From the IMG/VR virus record IMGVR_UViG_3300036795_000116, positions 1-64,000 of that record: a stretch of DNA of 64,000 nucleotides; one strand, given 5' to 3'. Made by a program: the position numbers and the translations under genes. Source of the DNA: a virus. The notes beneath the pieces were generated by a model. That model worked only from the letters and a program-made list of their open reading frames with translations, was not told where the DNA came from and ran no database searches. Shown piece by piece: positions 20,759 to 29,900 of the stretch. Each line of letters begins with the position of its first letter. Position 1 is the first letter of the stretch.

Positions 20759-21216
20759 TAGTTACCAACGGTCGGAGCGGCGGTGGGCGGATGCGCGGCG
20801 CCGGGCACGATCGGGTAGTCCGGACCGCAGCCCATATCCACAAACTTAGTTCGCGTCTTCTCGAACCACTGGGTGTACTGCTCACGGTCAGGCCCCGCCG
20901 ATCGACTCTGGGGGGCGTAGCTGCCGATGGCCCACGTATACAGCGGGCACACCGCGTCGAGCCGGCTATTCGTCTCGAAGAGAGTGAAGCCCAAGTAGAA
21001 CCCCATCACCGTGAGCAGCATATCGAAAATCAGCAGAACACGCAGCAGGTTGGCCTTACGCTCATTGCTCTTAACGCGCCGCGTGTTGACCTTAGCCAGT
21101 TCCTCGGTGTCCTGGAGTCGGTCGCCCAGCTCCTCTACGACCTGGGCCAATGCACCAACCTGCTCGGTCAGCCTTGTCGCTGCATTAGCGAGGATCCGAG
21201 CCCGCTCGTCAGGCAT
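20758..21216 (-). CDS. Membrane protein with N-terminal coiled coil
   Basis: 152 aa from ATG 21216, AGAGGGA upstream. Coiled coil ATRLTEQVGALAQVVEELGDRLQDTE, TM helix LLRVLLIFDMLLTVMGFYLGF, then an exterior part with two cysteines and a Pro-rich end. Coupled to the downstream gene. Unknown function, possibly lysis- or envelope-related. Confidence 0.6.
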   Translation of the reverse strand: MPDERARILANAATRLTEQVGALAQVVEELGDRLQDTEELAKVNTRRVKSNERKANLLRVLLIFDMLLTVMGFYLGFTLFETNSRLDAVCPLYTWAIGSYAPQSRSAGPDREQYTQWFEKTRTKFVDMGCGPDYPIVPGAAHPPTAAPTVGN

Positions 21217-21382
21217 CAGATGGTCCCTCTTCCTCGTCTTCTTGCTCGTCAATCTCGCTGCTGAGAGTCTGGACGAAAGCATTCAGTTCCGTGATGAAAG
21301 ACTCCAGCTCTACGCGCGTCTTCTCAGCTCGCTCAATGATACGAGCAGTGTCGGGAGCGTCTCGCCAGAGTTGGGCCATCAT
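21209..21382 (-). CDS. 57-aa acidic helical protein
   Basis: ATG 21382 or 21379, overlapping the upstream stop. A helix TARIIERAEKTRVELESFITEL and an acidic end QEDEEEGPSD. Overlaps the next gene by 8 bases. No family recognised. Confidence 0.55.
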   Translation of the reverse strand: MMAQLWRDAPDTARIIERAEKTRVELESFITELNAFVQTLSSEIDEQEDEEEGPSDA

Positions 21383-21663
21383 CCGTCATCCCGCCGTGAG
21401 ATCAGGCGCAATGCACGCTCTACCGTCTGGGAGGAGCGCTCCAGCGCGGGGACGAACTTGTCTTGGATGGTCTCGTTCAGCTTGCGTAGCTCTTCCTGCA
21501 GCTTGTCCGCACGCTCCCGCTCCAGGTCCAGGGCCTTCGTTTCCCTGGTGAAAAGTACCCGGACGGCGGCGAGCGCAACCACAGAAAGGAAAAGTAGACC
21601 TCCATACTGATAAAGCAGGGAGAGGTCTACCCCCGCGCCGGCTACCCCCTGAGTCAGTAGCAC
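21379..21663 (-). CDS. Holin-like membrane protein with coiled-coil tail
   Basis: 94 aa. A single TM helix at about residues 18-38 (YQYGGLLFLSVVALAAVRVLF) followed by a long charged helix to the C-terminus. This arrangement recalls small phage holin-like or holin-regulating proteins. Located at the head of the lysis-side operon, just after the tail genes. Specific role uncertain. Confidence 0.55.
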   Translation of the reverse strand: MLLTQGVAGAGVDLSLLYQYGGLLFLSVVALAAVRVLFTRETKALDLERERADKLQEELRKLNETIQDKFVPALERSSQTVERALRLISRRDDG

Positions 21664-21675
21664 GGCAGTCCCTTC

Positions 21676-21822
21676 CTACGCGGCGTCGTCGTCAGGATCG
21701 TCTTCCACCCTCGGCCATAAAGGCTGTACCACCTCGGCCAAGGTCGGATTGTCGCGCAGCTCCATTGCGGCGATCGGGACGTAACGCGTGCGGTACTCAT
21801 CCAACGACGTAATCTCGGGCAT
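21676..21822 (-). CDS. 48-aa acidic protein
   Basis: ATG 21822. Sequence features: LDEYRTRYVPIAAMELRDNP and a very acidic end EDDPDDDAA. Lies between the glycine-rich tail protein and the membrane protein. Unknown. Confidence 0.5.
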   Translation of the reverse strand: MPEITSLDEYRTRYVPIAAMELRDNPTLAEVVQPLWPRVEDDPDDDAA

Positions 21823-21833
21823 CAGACTCCTAC

Positions 21834-22697
21834 TCAGCCGGACTGAACGACGACGATGCCGGGCGCACCAGTCCCCCCGACGCCTGTGTTGTGCGTGTTG
21901 ATGGTCGATCCGCCGCCGCCGCCACCAGCACCGTAGCTACCGCCACCACCGCCGGCACCACCTGTGGTCGTGTTGGATCCAGCACCTCCACCACCGCCCG
22001 AACCGGCGATGACCAGCGCGGCGGCTGACGTGCTCGCACCACCGGCACCGGCACCGCTCGCGGTACCCCCCGACCCACCGGCCGCGTTGTTGTTCTGCAG
22101 CGAACCGCCACCAACGCCACCGGCAAGCGATGAAGCGGTGGTTGCCATGCCTCCGCCGGCCCCGCCCCCAGGTGCACCGTAGGCCGTACCCGCAGCCGCG
22201 GCCCCAAGGACGCCTGAGGCGCTCGACGCGCCCGCACCACCGGCCGCGAGGCCCGCGCCGCCTGCACCGCCCGTGCCGGCGACGCCGCTCAGACCCCCAC
22301 CGCCTCCGGCGCCGCCACCGTTGGCGACAACCTTGATAGGGCTGCCAAACGAGGAGGCACTCCCAGCGACGCCTGCGTTTCCAGCGTGCGAAGCGGTCGC
22401 GTTCGCCGCTCCACCGCTGCCACCACCGCCAACCGTCACGCCTTCGGTGGCGCCAAGATCCCCGGCCCGGAACATGTTCATGGAGAACGCTCCGCCGCCA
22501 CCTCCAGCGCCGCCCGAGTTTGCAGTCCCGGACGCGGTCATCGCGCCCGAGCCGCCACCCCCGCCGCCGCCGAACATCATGACGCGCACCCAGGTCGCGC
22601 CCGAGGGCTTCGTCCAGGTGCCGGAGTTGGTGAAGATCTGGATGTCGGTCTGATAGTTCGGGTCGAGCAGGGTGTGGATACCGGCGAGCAGGCTCAT
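21834..22697 (-). CDS. Glycine-rich minor tail/receptor-binding protein
   Basis: 287 aa. The N-terminal ~45 residues (DIQIFTNSGTWTKPSGATWVRVMMFGGG) are the standard entry to phage glycine-rich tail domains. The remainder is long polyglycine runs and GGAG repeats with a final GGTGAPGIVVVQSG. Such domains form polyglycine-II lattices in adhesins like T4-type gp38. Likely at the tail tip, perhaps in host binding. Last tail gene of the late operon. Confidence 0.72.
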   Translation of the reverse strand: MSLLAGIHTLLDPNYQTDIQIFTNSGTWTKPSGATWVRVMMFGGGGGGGSGAMTASGTANSGGAGGGGGAFSMNMFRAGDLGATEGVTVGGGGSGGAANATASHAGNAGVAGSASSFGSPIKVVANGGGAGGGGGLSGVAGTGGAGGAGLAAGGAGASSASGVLGAAAAGTAYGAPGGGAGGGMATTASSLAGGVGGGSLQNNNAAGGSGGTASGAGAGGASTSAAALVIAGSGGGGGAGSNTTTGGAGGGGGSYGAGGGGGGSTINTHNTGVGGTGAPGIVVVQSG

Positions 22698-23062
22698 GAG
22701 GACACCGCCCCGGTGATCACCACATCCACCGCGCTAGCGGTACCAGCGGTGACCGCGATCGCCTCTCCGGTAGCCATCATCGCGCCGCCGAGGTAGTCGC
22801 GCAGCGAGAGCGTGTCCCCCGCGCCGAGGTTGTAGCCGGAGATGATCGCGTGCGTACCGTCGGCGGTGTCTCCCACCTTCAGCAGGTGCACGGTGACGGG
22901 GACAGCGGATCCCGTGACGTTGCACAGGGTCATGGTGGCGACCTTGGCAGTGGTGTTCGAGGGCACCGTGTAGAGCGTGGTCGTGGAGGTGGTCGAGAGC
23001 TGCCCGGAGTAGAGGATCTGGCCGAGCATCTGGGCGAGTGCCAGGTATGACGGGTTAGGCAA
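22694..23062 (-). CDS. Minor tail protein
   Basis: 122 aa, beta-rich: ILYSGQLSTTSTTTLYTVPSNTTAKVATMTLCNVTGSAVPVTVHLL. This pattern is typical of small phage tail accessory domains. Overlaps the glycine-rich gene by 4 bases. Exact role unknown. Confidence 0.62.
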   Translation of the reverse strand: MPNPSYLALAQMLGQILYSGQLSTTSTTTLYTVPSNTTAKVATMTLCNVTGSAVPVTVHLLKVGDTADGTHAIISGYNLGAGDTLSLRDYLGGAMMATGEAIAVTAGTASAVDVVITGAVSS

Positions 23063-23074
23063 GGTAGCGGCCTT

Positions 23075-23572
23075 TCAGGGAGAGAATGCGCCGAGGACCA
23101 TCGACATGGCGATGGAGCGCGCCGTGGTCTGGCTCAGTGGGGTGTCCTCGGAGATGACGATCCACAGGCCCTGCGCGTCGACGTACTGCAGCAGCGCGGA
23201 CTGGCTCAAGCTCGGAAGGCTGATGACGACGGGCCCCGTCGAGGTGTTGAAGGTGTCCGAGCCGGCGGCAGCGATCGTCACCGCGTTCGATCCGAGCCGA
23301 GCCACGTGCTTGACGCCGATCTGGGTCAAGTCCGGCGGAGAGGCCGGCAGCGTGATGGTCACAGGCCCGGCGACGGTGGACACCGGCACGAACTGCTGCG
23401 CCAACGCGGTGTAGTTCGAGGTCGCCACCGTGGTGACGGTCAGCACCGACGCCGCCTGCGCGACCCGGTCATCGAGGTCGTTGATCGCGGCGTTGTAGAG
23501 CAGCATGTTCGACGCGGTCAGCGGAGTCGCCTCGGACGGCTCATCCTGCCAGTTCGTCAGTGTGTAGGACAT
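23075..23572 (-). CDS. Minor tail protein
   Basis: 165 aa. It begins MSYTLTNWQDEPSEATPLTASNMLLYNAAINDLDDR (positions 1-36 of the product), a module shared with the N-terminus of the 25383-26951 protein and common in tail fibre proteins. The rest is beta-rich with a GSDTFNTSTGPVVISL segment typical of appended fibre domains. Confidence 0.65.
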   Translation of the reverse strand: MSYTLTNWQDEPSEATPLTASNMLLYNAAINDLDDRVAQAASVLTVTTVATSNYTALAQQFVPVSTVAGPVTITLPASPPDLTQIGVKHVARLGSNAVTIAAAGSDTFNTSTGPVVISLPSLSQSALLQYVDAQGLWIVISEDTPLSQTTARSIAMSMVLGAFSP

Positions 23573-23581
23573 AGGCCTTCC

Positions 23582-25369
23582 TTAGCTCGCTGCTCGTAGC
23601 CAACGACGGTGCTTCCTGGCCGGTGCGATGGTGAACAGCAAGCCCCAGCCCTTGCCGACCGTCGTGAGCGTGGAGGGCTTATTCGCGTCCCCGCTGATCG
23701 TGGCCGACGCTGACTTGGCGGGGATGGCCTGGCCGGCACTGGATGGCACAATCGCCCAGTCATGTGCCCAAGCTGGCTCATCACATTCCGAGCCGGACGA
23801 TGCTGCAGTAGTAGCAGCGGCCGGGTTCACAGTAGTGGTGTCCGCGTGTCCCCCTGTTGCCCAGGTAAGCCCGTCAGAGCCCCCTGTCACCGTGCCATAT
23901 GTAGTGTTAGTCGAGTTGGTTTCGTGATACACACACGCAATAGCCAACGCTCCTGCGACACAGTTACTGGCCAGCGCGGCGGTAGGCCCAACTGCGGTAG
24001 TACTAGTCGAGCTGGCATAGGTAATACCAGTGATGGTGTTAGTGTTATCCGCCGGATTAGACAGGTCTAGCCCGTTGGGCTCCTGGTCGAGAAACTCTGA
24101 AATCTGGCTTGACCACTTCGCACCGGAACACTTGAAGATCTGCGCAGTCATGGTGTCCGTAGGAGTGGACGACGAGTAAGTCAACGTCGGAGCAGTATCT
24201 CCAGATGCCCACGGCTTCACCCAGAGCTGCCACCGTACAGTGTGATCCTGCAAAAGGGGACTAGTTGGATAGGAGCTGTTCGTCCCCACGGCGAAAGGCA
24301 TATGCGTACTAATGGCCTTCGTCCATCCGGTGGCAATAGCCGGCGAGCTAGGCGCAGTGGTTGGCTGTGGCGCGGCCGACGTCGCGGCAGAAGTACTCGT
24401 AGTGTTGATCCCGCGACTAGCTCGCGCGATGCAGAACATCATGTCGCCAGCGGTCAAACCCGTTGGAAGAGCCGGCGTCAACGACGTAAGCGTCGTTCCA
24501 CCTGTGTTGTGACCGGACGTCTTCGTGCCCCACGCCACACCCGAGATCGTGTCCGGGCTATTGGTCCCACGCACCTGAACCGAAGTGGCGGTCTCTCCGT
24601 TGTGGCTGGTCCGAAAGTCGCGGTACCCAGCCTCGCCGTACTCATTCCTATCCGTCTCTAGCCCAAGCGGTGGACTCGGCATTCCGGTCCACTTGGTTTG
24701 CAAATACATACCACATTTGAAATAGGAGTTGGCCCCTGAGGCGACCAGCGCTGGCATGCCTGAATCAGATGAGAGCATGGTATTATCATTGACCGAGCAC
24801 TCATAGCCGGCGGACCCAGAGATAATGGCACCAACATGAATCCTGCAGCGGTACCAGGTGTTAAGCTGGGCACTGCTCACGAGCTTAGGGACGCCCGATG
24901 AGGTGCCGTTGATCCGCAGCACGATCTCCTGCTTGCCATCGGTGGCGAACGTGGACGCCGGCTGCCAGGCAATCTCGATGAGGTCGTCACTGTTGTCGTG
25001 CATCTGGATCATGACAAACGACGGATGCACAGGGGGTAGATGCGTCGGGAAGATCCAGCACTCGACCCAGTGATCCCCGGTCGTAGGGTTGAACGCGCGC
25101 AACGTGGTGCCGTCCTGCTGGCGCTCCCGGAACTCAGAGCGGGGATAGCCGTTGGTGGCGATGGTGTCTACGTCCACGTCCGAGCGCAGCATCATGTGGG
25201 AATTGCTGGCGTCGGCGTAGAGGATGTTGCTGATGCCGGTCGAGGACGCGAGCGTGGACGGAGTGGCCGTCGTAATGCCGGCGCCACTCGCTGTTGAGTA
25301 GTCGATCTGGTAGTTGCTTTTGCCGGCCCCGACGCCGATGTTGCACCAGTCAGCCGCTGGAGTAGCCAC
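23582..25369 (-). CDS. Tail protein with alginate-lyase-like (PL7) domain
   Basis: 595 aa. The first ~240 residues carry the three family 7 polysaccharide lyase motifs in order: YPRSEFRE (75-82), IQMH (121-124) and YFKCGMYLQ (216-224). These supply the Arg, Gln/His and Tyr used in beta-elimination of uronic-acid polymers. The remaining ~350 residues are Thr/Ser-rich beta repeats. Predicted tail depolymerase attacking a host capsule or exopolysaccharide. The substrate need not be alginate. Confidence 0.75.
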   Translation of the reverse strand: MATPAADWCNIGVGAGKSNYQIDYSTASGAGITTATPSTLASSTGISNILYADASNSHMMLRSDVDVDTIATNGYPRSEFRERQQDGTTLRAFNPTTGDHWVECWIFPTHLPPVHPSFVMIQMHDNSDDLIEIAWQPASTFATDGKQEIVLRINGTSSGVPKLVSSAQLNTWYRCRIHVGAIISGSAGYECSVNDNTMLSSDSGMPALVASGANSYFKCGMYLQTKWTGMPSPPLGLETDRNEYGEAGYRDFRTSHNGETATSVQVRGTNSPDTISGVAWGTKTSGHNTGGTTLTSLTPALPTGLTAGDMMFCIARASRGINTTSTSAATSAAPQPTTAPSSPAIATGWTKAISTHMPFAVGTNSSYPTSPLLQDHTVRWQLWVKPWASGDTAPTLTYSSSTPTDTMTAQIFKCSGAKWSSQISEFLDQEPNGLDLSNPADNTNTITGITYASSTSTTAVGPTAALASNCVAGALAIACVYHETNSTNTTYGTVTGGSDGLTWATGGHADTTTVNPAAATTAASSGSECDEPAWAHDWAIVPSSAGQAIPAKSASATISGDANKPSTLTTVGKGWGLLFTIAPARKHRRWLRAAS

Positions 25370-25382
25370 AGGTCAGCTCCGC

Positions 25383-26951
25383 TCAGGCTTGCAGGGTGTA
25401 GCCGCCGTACAGCCAGCCGGCGCCGCAGTACTCGCCGAGGATGCTGACCGTCTTGCCGGTCGGGAGGCTGATGGTCGCGGTGGAGTTGTCGGTGGTGCCG
25501 ACCCAGCCCGAGAGCGTGATGACCCAGGGGCCGGTGCCGCTCGCGGTGAGCTGAGCCCGGTAGGTCGCGCCCACGTATCCGTTCGCGGGAGCGTTGAGCG
25601 TGGTGCTCTGGCTCAGCGACGTGCAGGAGCCGACCTTGGTGTTGCCGCTGTTGGCGTTCGGCGAGACCGTGGCGCCATCTGCCAGCGTCTCTACCTGGGT
25701 GGACCAACTGCCGCCGGGCGCGTCGCCCCAGATCACGCCCAGGGTCTGCGACGAATCAGCGAGGAGAACCTGGCCATCCGTGCCGACGTTCAACGTGTCA
25801 GGCGTGGCTGCGGCGGCCCCGACGACCAAATCACCGGTCGCAGTGATCAAGCCGGCGTCGACAGCCCCGATATCCGACGGGTTGATCGGGTCAGACCCGG
25901 CAGAAGCATGCGTGGAGGCGTGCGTGGTTGGCGTCCGAGCGTCGGAGAGACGGCTGTCGTTGCCGGCGCAAGCCTGCGCGGATCCGGTGCCGAGCGTGCG
26001 CAGTCCGGCGGTCGCCGCGACCGGGTCCTTGATTGCTGAGGCAACCTCAGTACCAGTGATGGCGCTGGCCGCGATCGTCGGGTTTGGGTAACTACCAGCC
26101 AGGGAGCCGCCGGCAGTTCCGGACGGTGCGCGCGAATTCGACAGCCGACTGTCGTCGTTGCGGACAGGGTTACCGGAGGCTCCTGGGCTGGGCACCACCG
26201 GCGCCGAGGAGAACGTTTTGATGCCGGCGACGGTCTCCGCGCCCGTGTTGTGCACGACCGCCGAGTCCGTCGCCTTGTTGCCCAGGTCGCCGACCAGGGA
26301 GGTGACGTCGGACTCGGCGTGCGTGTGGGTAGTGCTGGCCTTCCCCGACACAGCGGTGGTCAAGGTGGACAGATCGGTGGTCAGGCTGGTGACGTCACCC
26401 TCGGCGTGCGTGTGAGAGGCATCGGCTTTCCCGGCCACGTCGGTGGTGAGCGTGCCAAGATCGGTAACCAGCGACGTCACGTCAGACTCGGCGTGCGTGT
26501 GAGAGCTGCTCGCCTTCCCAGACAGATCCGTCGTCAGCCCGGTGACCTGCGACTCGGCGAGGACCAGGTTCGCCTGAACGACGGTGATCGTCGGGTTAGC
26601 TGGGTCGGTGTTGTCCACATCGACCGAGCTATCTCCGGCGTCCACCGTCGTGACACCGCCAGGTGCTGGGTCCGCCCAGTCCACGCCCAAAGGCTGCGAG
26701 GAGTCAGCGGTCAGCACCTGGCCGTCGGTCCCGACGTCGAGCGTCCCGAAGGTGTCGTTGTTGCTGGCTACCAGCATGTCGCCGGTGGCGGTGGCCAGCG
26801 TGTTAGCTACGGTGCCCTCGACCAGGGCGAGAGTTCCCGTTTCCCGGTCGTCCAGGTCGTTGATCGCCGCGTTGATCAGCAGTAGGTTTTCCGCGTCCAA
26901 GGGGCTGGATGTGGACGGGTTGTTCGTCCACTCGGGCAGGTCGTACGCCAT
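25383..26951 (-). CDS. Tail fibre protein with SHTHAESDV repeats
   Basis: 522 aa. The N-terminal module (AYDLPEWTNNPSTSSPLDAENLL) resembles the 23075-23572 protein. At residues ~140-250 are four repeats of KA.xSHTHAESDVTSL.TDL, the collar-like repeat of many phage tail fibres, then GAETVAGIKTFSSAP and GGSLAGSYPNPTI modules. Likely trimeric fibre involved in adsorption. Confidence 0.72.
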   Translation of the reverse strand: MAYDLPEWTNNPSTSSPLDAENLLLINAAINDLDDRETGTLALVEGTVANTLATATGDMLVASNNDTFGTLDVGTDGQVLTADSSQPLGVDWADPAPGGVTTVDAGDSSVDVDNTDPANPTITVVQANLVLAESQVTGLTTDLSGKASSSHTHAESDVTSLVTDLGTLTTDVAGKADASHTHAEGDVTSLTTDLSTLTTAVSGKASTTHTHAESDVTSLVGDLGNKATDSAVVHNTGAETVAGIKTFSSAPVVPSPGASGNPVRNDDSRLSNSRAPSGTAGGSLAGSYPNPTIAASAITGTEVASAIKDPVAATAGLRTLGTGSAQACAGNDSRLSDARTPTTHASTHASAGSDPINPSDIGAVDAGLITATGDLVVGAAAATPDTLNVGTDGQVLLADSSQTLGVIWGDAPGGSWSTQVETLADGATVSPNANSGNTKVGSCTSLSQSTTLNAPANGYVGATYRAQLTASGTGPWVITLSGWVGTTDNSTATISLPTGKTVSILGEYCGAGWLYGGYTLQA

Positions 26952-26963
26952 TCGGCCAGCTCC

Positions 26964-29900
26964 TTACCGTAGAACCGGGCTCGGGGGATCGGACTCGGGA
27001 CCGCGCACGGGCACCGCGCAGGCGGCGGTCGTGACTTCTAGCGGCCACGCGTCCCTTGCCGTTGGCCCTCGTTGTGCCTCGCCAGTCGCGGCGGTGATCG
27101 TCGCCAGCACGATGGCCTGGAGGCTGTGCACCCCCGCCTGCAAGCTCGGGTTGACCGAGAAGGCTTCCCAGGGCCGCAGGTGGCCCGTGGCGGTGAGCAC
27201 CGTGAGTGCGTGCAGCACCGCTTCTGGGTAGATCGTGTCCCGCGAACCAGCGGTGAGATGAGACGCCGCGACCAGCGTCGCCCGCACCACGACCGTGATC
27301 TGTTCGGTCGCGGTCATCCCGGCGTGCGCGGACAACGTCGCGCGACCAAACGTCTGCGGAGTCGCCACGGCGTGCAGAGCCGCAACAGCAGCCAACGCGG
27401 CCTGCACGTGATAGCCCAACGAGGCACTCGCGTGCAGCGACGTGGTCTCGCTGAGATGAGCACTCGGCAAGACCGTCTTGAAGGCACTGCTGGTCAACCC
27501 GGCATGCGCCGCCAAGGTGGCGGACGGCCGCTTGATCAGCTTCGCCGACGAGGTCAGCCCAGCGCTGGCCGCCAGGGTGGCGGAGGGGCGCTGAGTGACC
27601 TTGGCCGCCGAGGTCATTCCGGTGCTGGCATGCAGCGTCACTACGGACGCCCGGACGACCACAATCGCGGTAGCCGTCAGGTGCGCGACTCCAGCAAGAG
27701 CGGCGTCCGCCGGCAGCGCGACAGTCGGGATCTCGGCGGCGGCCGTGGTGACCGCATGCAGCGTCGCGCGCGGCTTAACGACGATATACGCCGCCGAGGT
27801 CAGCCCGGTGCTAGCCGACAGAGTGGCGGATGGCCGCTTGGTCAGCTTCGCCGCCGCGATCAGCCCGGCGTGGGCGGACAGCGTCGCGCTGGGCAGGTGT
27901 ACTGGCGTCGACGACGCGGTCAGCCCAGCGTGTGCGGCCAGCGTCGCGCGGACGAAGCTGTTCGCGCCTGGTGTGGTCGCGGTCAGCCCAGCAACAGCGT
28001 GCAGCGTCGCGGACGGACGCTTGGTGAGCTTCGCCGCAGAGGTCAGCCCAGTGCTGGCCGCCAGGGTGGCGGAGGGGCGTTGGGTGAGCTTCGCGGCAGC
28101 GTGCAGAGCAGCACTGGCGGACAGCGACGCCGCCGACAGCTTGATCGTGCCCGCCGCGACGGTCAGCCCCGCGGTCGCGTGCAGAACCGCGGCCGGGCGC
28201 TCGGTGTCGAACGCCGCAGAGGTCAGTCCCGCACTGGCGTGCATCGTCGCGGACGGACGCTGGGTCAGCTTCGCGGCTGCCGTGAGTCCAGCGGTCGCGG
28301 CCAGCGTGGTCACGACCGGGCGCACGATGACGCGCGCCGACGAGGTCAACCCCGCGTGGGCCGCCAACGTCGCGCTGGGCAGGTGCGTCAGGAACGTCGA
28401 CGCGGTCAGCCCAGCGCTAGCGTGCAGCCCCGCCGCCGGCCGCTGAGTACCAGCCGCCGACGAGGTGAGCCCAGCGGTCGCGTGCAGAACCGCGGCCGGG
28501 CGCTGGGTGAGCTTCGCCGATGCCGTGAGCCCAGTGCTGGCCGCCAGGGTGGCGGAGGGGCGCTGGGTGATCTTCGCAGCGGCGTGCAGACTGGCAGTCG
28601 CCGTGAGCGTCGCGCTGGGCAGGTGCGTCAGTGACGTCGACGCGGTCAGTCCAGCGCTGGCGTGCAGCGTCGCGGATGGACGTTGCGTGTCGGTAGCGGT
28701 CGCGGTCAGCCCGACCCCAGCGTGCAGGGCCGCCGCCGGACGTTCGGTATCGCGCGCTGCCGAGGTGAGCCCAGTGCTGGCCGCCAGGGTGGCGGACGGT
28801 CGCTGGGTAATCTTCGCGGCGGCGTGCAGCGATGCGGTGGCCTGTGCGGTGACCGCCGGCAAGATGACATCGGTGGCGGTCGCGGTCAGCCCAGCATGCG
28901 CCGACAGTGCGGCCGACGGGCGCTTCGTCAGGACGGCTGCAGCGGTCAGCCCAGCAGAGGCGTGCAGCGTCGCGGACGGACGAATGGTGTCGCGTGGCGT
29001 CGTCGCGGTCAGACCAGCGGTCGCCGAGAGTGCTGCGGACCCAGAGGTGACGACCGTGGGCGCCTTGTTGACCACGACCAGAGAGGTCGCGGCGGACATG
29101 GTGCCGGCCACCGGGTAGAACTGGACAGCGAACGACGTCAGCCCAGCGTGCGCCGCCAGGGTGGCGGACGGGCGATGAGTGACCAGAGGTGAAGTCGCGG
29201 TCAGACTCGTGCTGGCCGACAGGGAGGCCGACGGACGCTGGGTTACCTTCGTGGCAGCCGTGAGACCGGTGTGCGCCGCCATCGGGGTCACGGTGACCGG
29301 GACGGTGTTGCGGACCTGCGCGCTCAGGTGTGCGGTAGCCGTCAGGTTGGCGGCGCCCGAGGTAGTGTCGACAGCCGTCGTGGAGAGTCCGGCATGCGCC
29401 GCCAGGGTGGCGGATGGCCGCTTGGTCAGCTTCGCGGCGGCAACCAGAGCTGCAGAAACAGACAGACTCGCCGCCGGACGCTGCGTGACCTTGGCCGCCG
29501 AGGCGAGTCCGGCATGGGCCGCGAAAGTCGCACTCGGGAGAATGGTCTTCTTGACGGCTGCGGTCAGCCCAGCGCTGGCGTGCAGTGAGGCGGCCGGACG
29601 GATGGTGTCGGTCGGCGCAGTCGCCGTGAACCCGACGGAGGCGTGCAGCGTCGCGCGTGGGAGGTAGCGGATCGTGGCGTTCGCCGTCAGCGTCGGCGAG
29701 GCGTTGAAGATCGCGCCCTCGGCGTGAATAACCGCTACCTTCAGCGCCATCCCCGCGGTGGCACTCAGGTCAGCTTCAACGAAGATCTCGCCGCCGGAAC
29801 AGAAGGCGGTCAGCCCCGTGGACGCGGAGAGATCAGCGGACGGGAAGGTGGTGACCGTGGTGCCGGTGGACGGGTAGAGCCCCGGGTCCGGGATGACGCC

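Noticed and set aside
27072-28634. Long plus-strand frame within the repeat tail protein region
   Set aside because: Periodic reverse complement of the minus-strand repeats; no start context and opposite to the operon.
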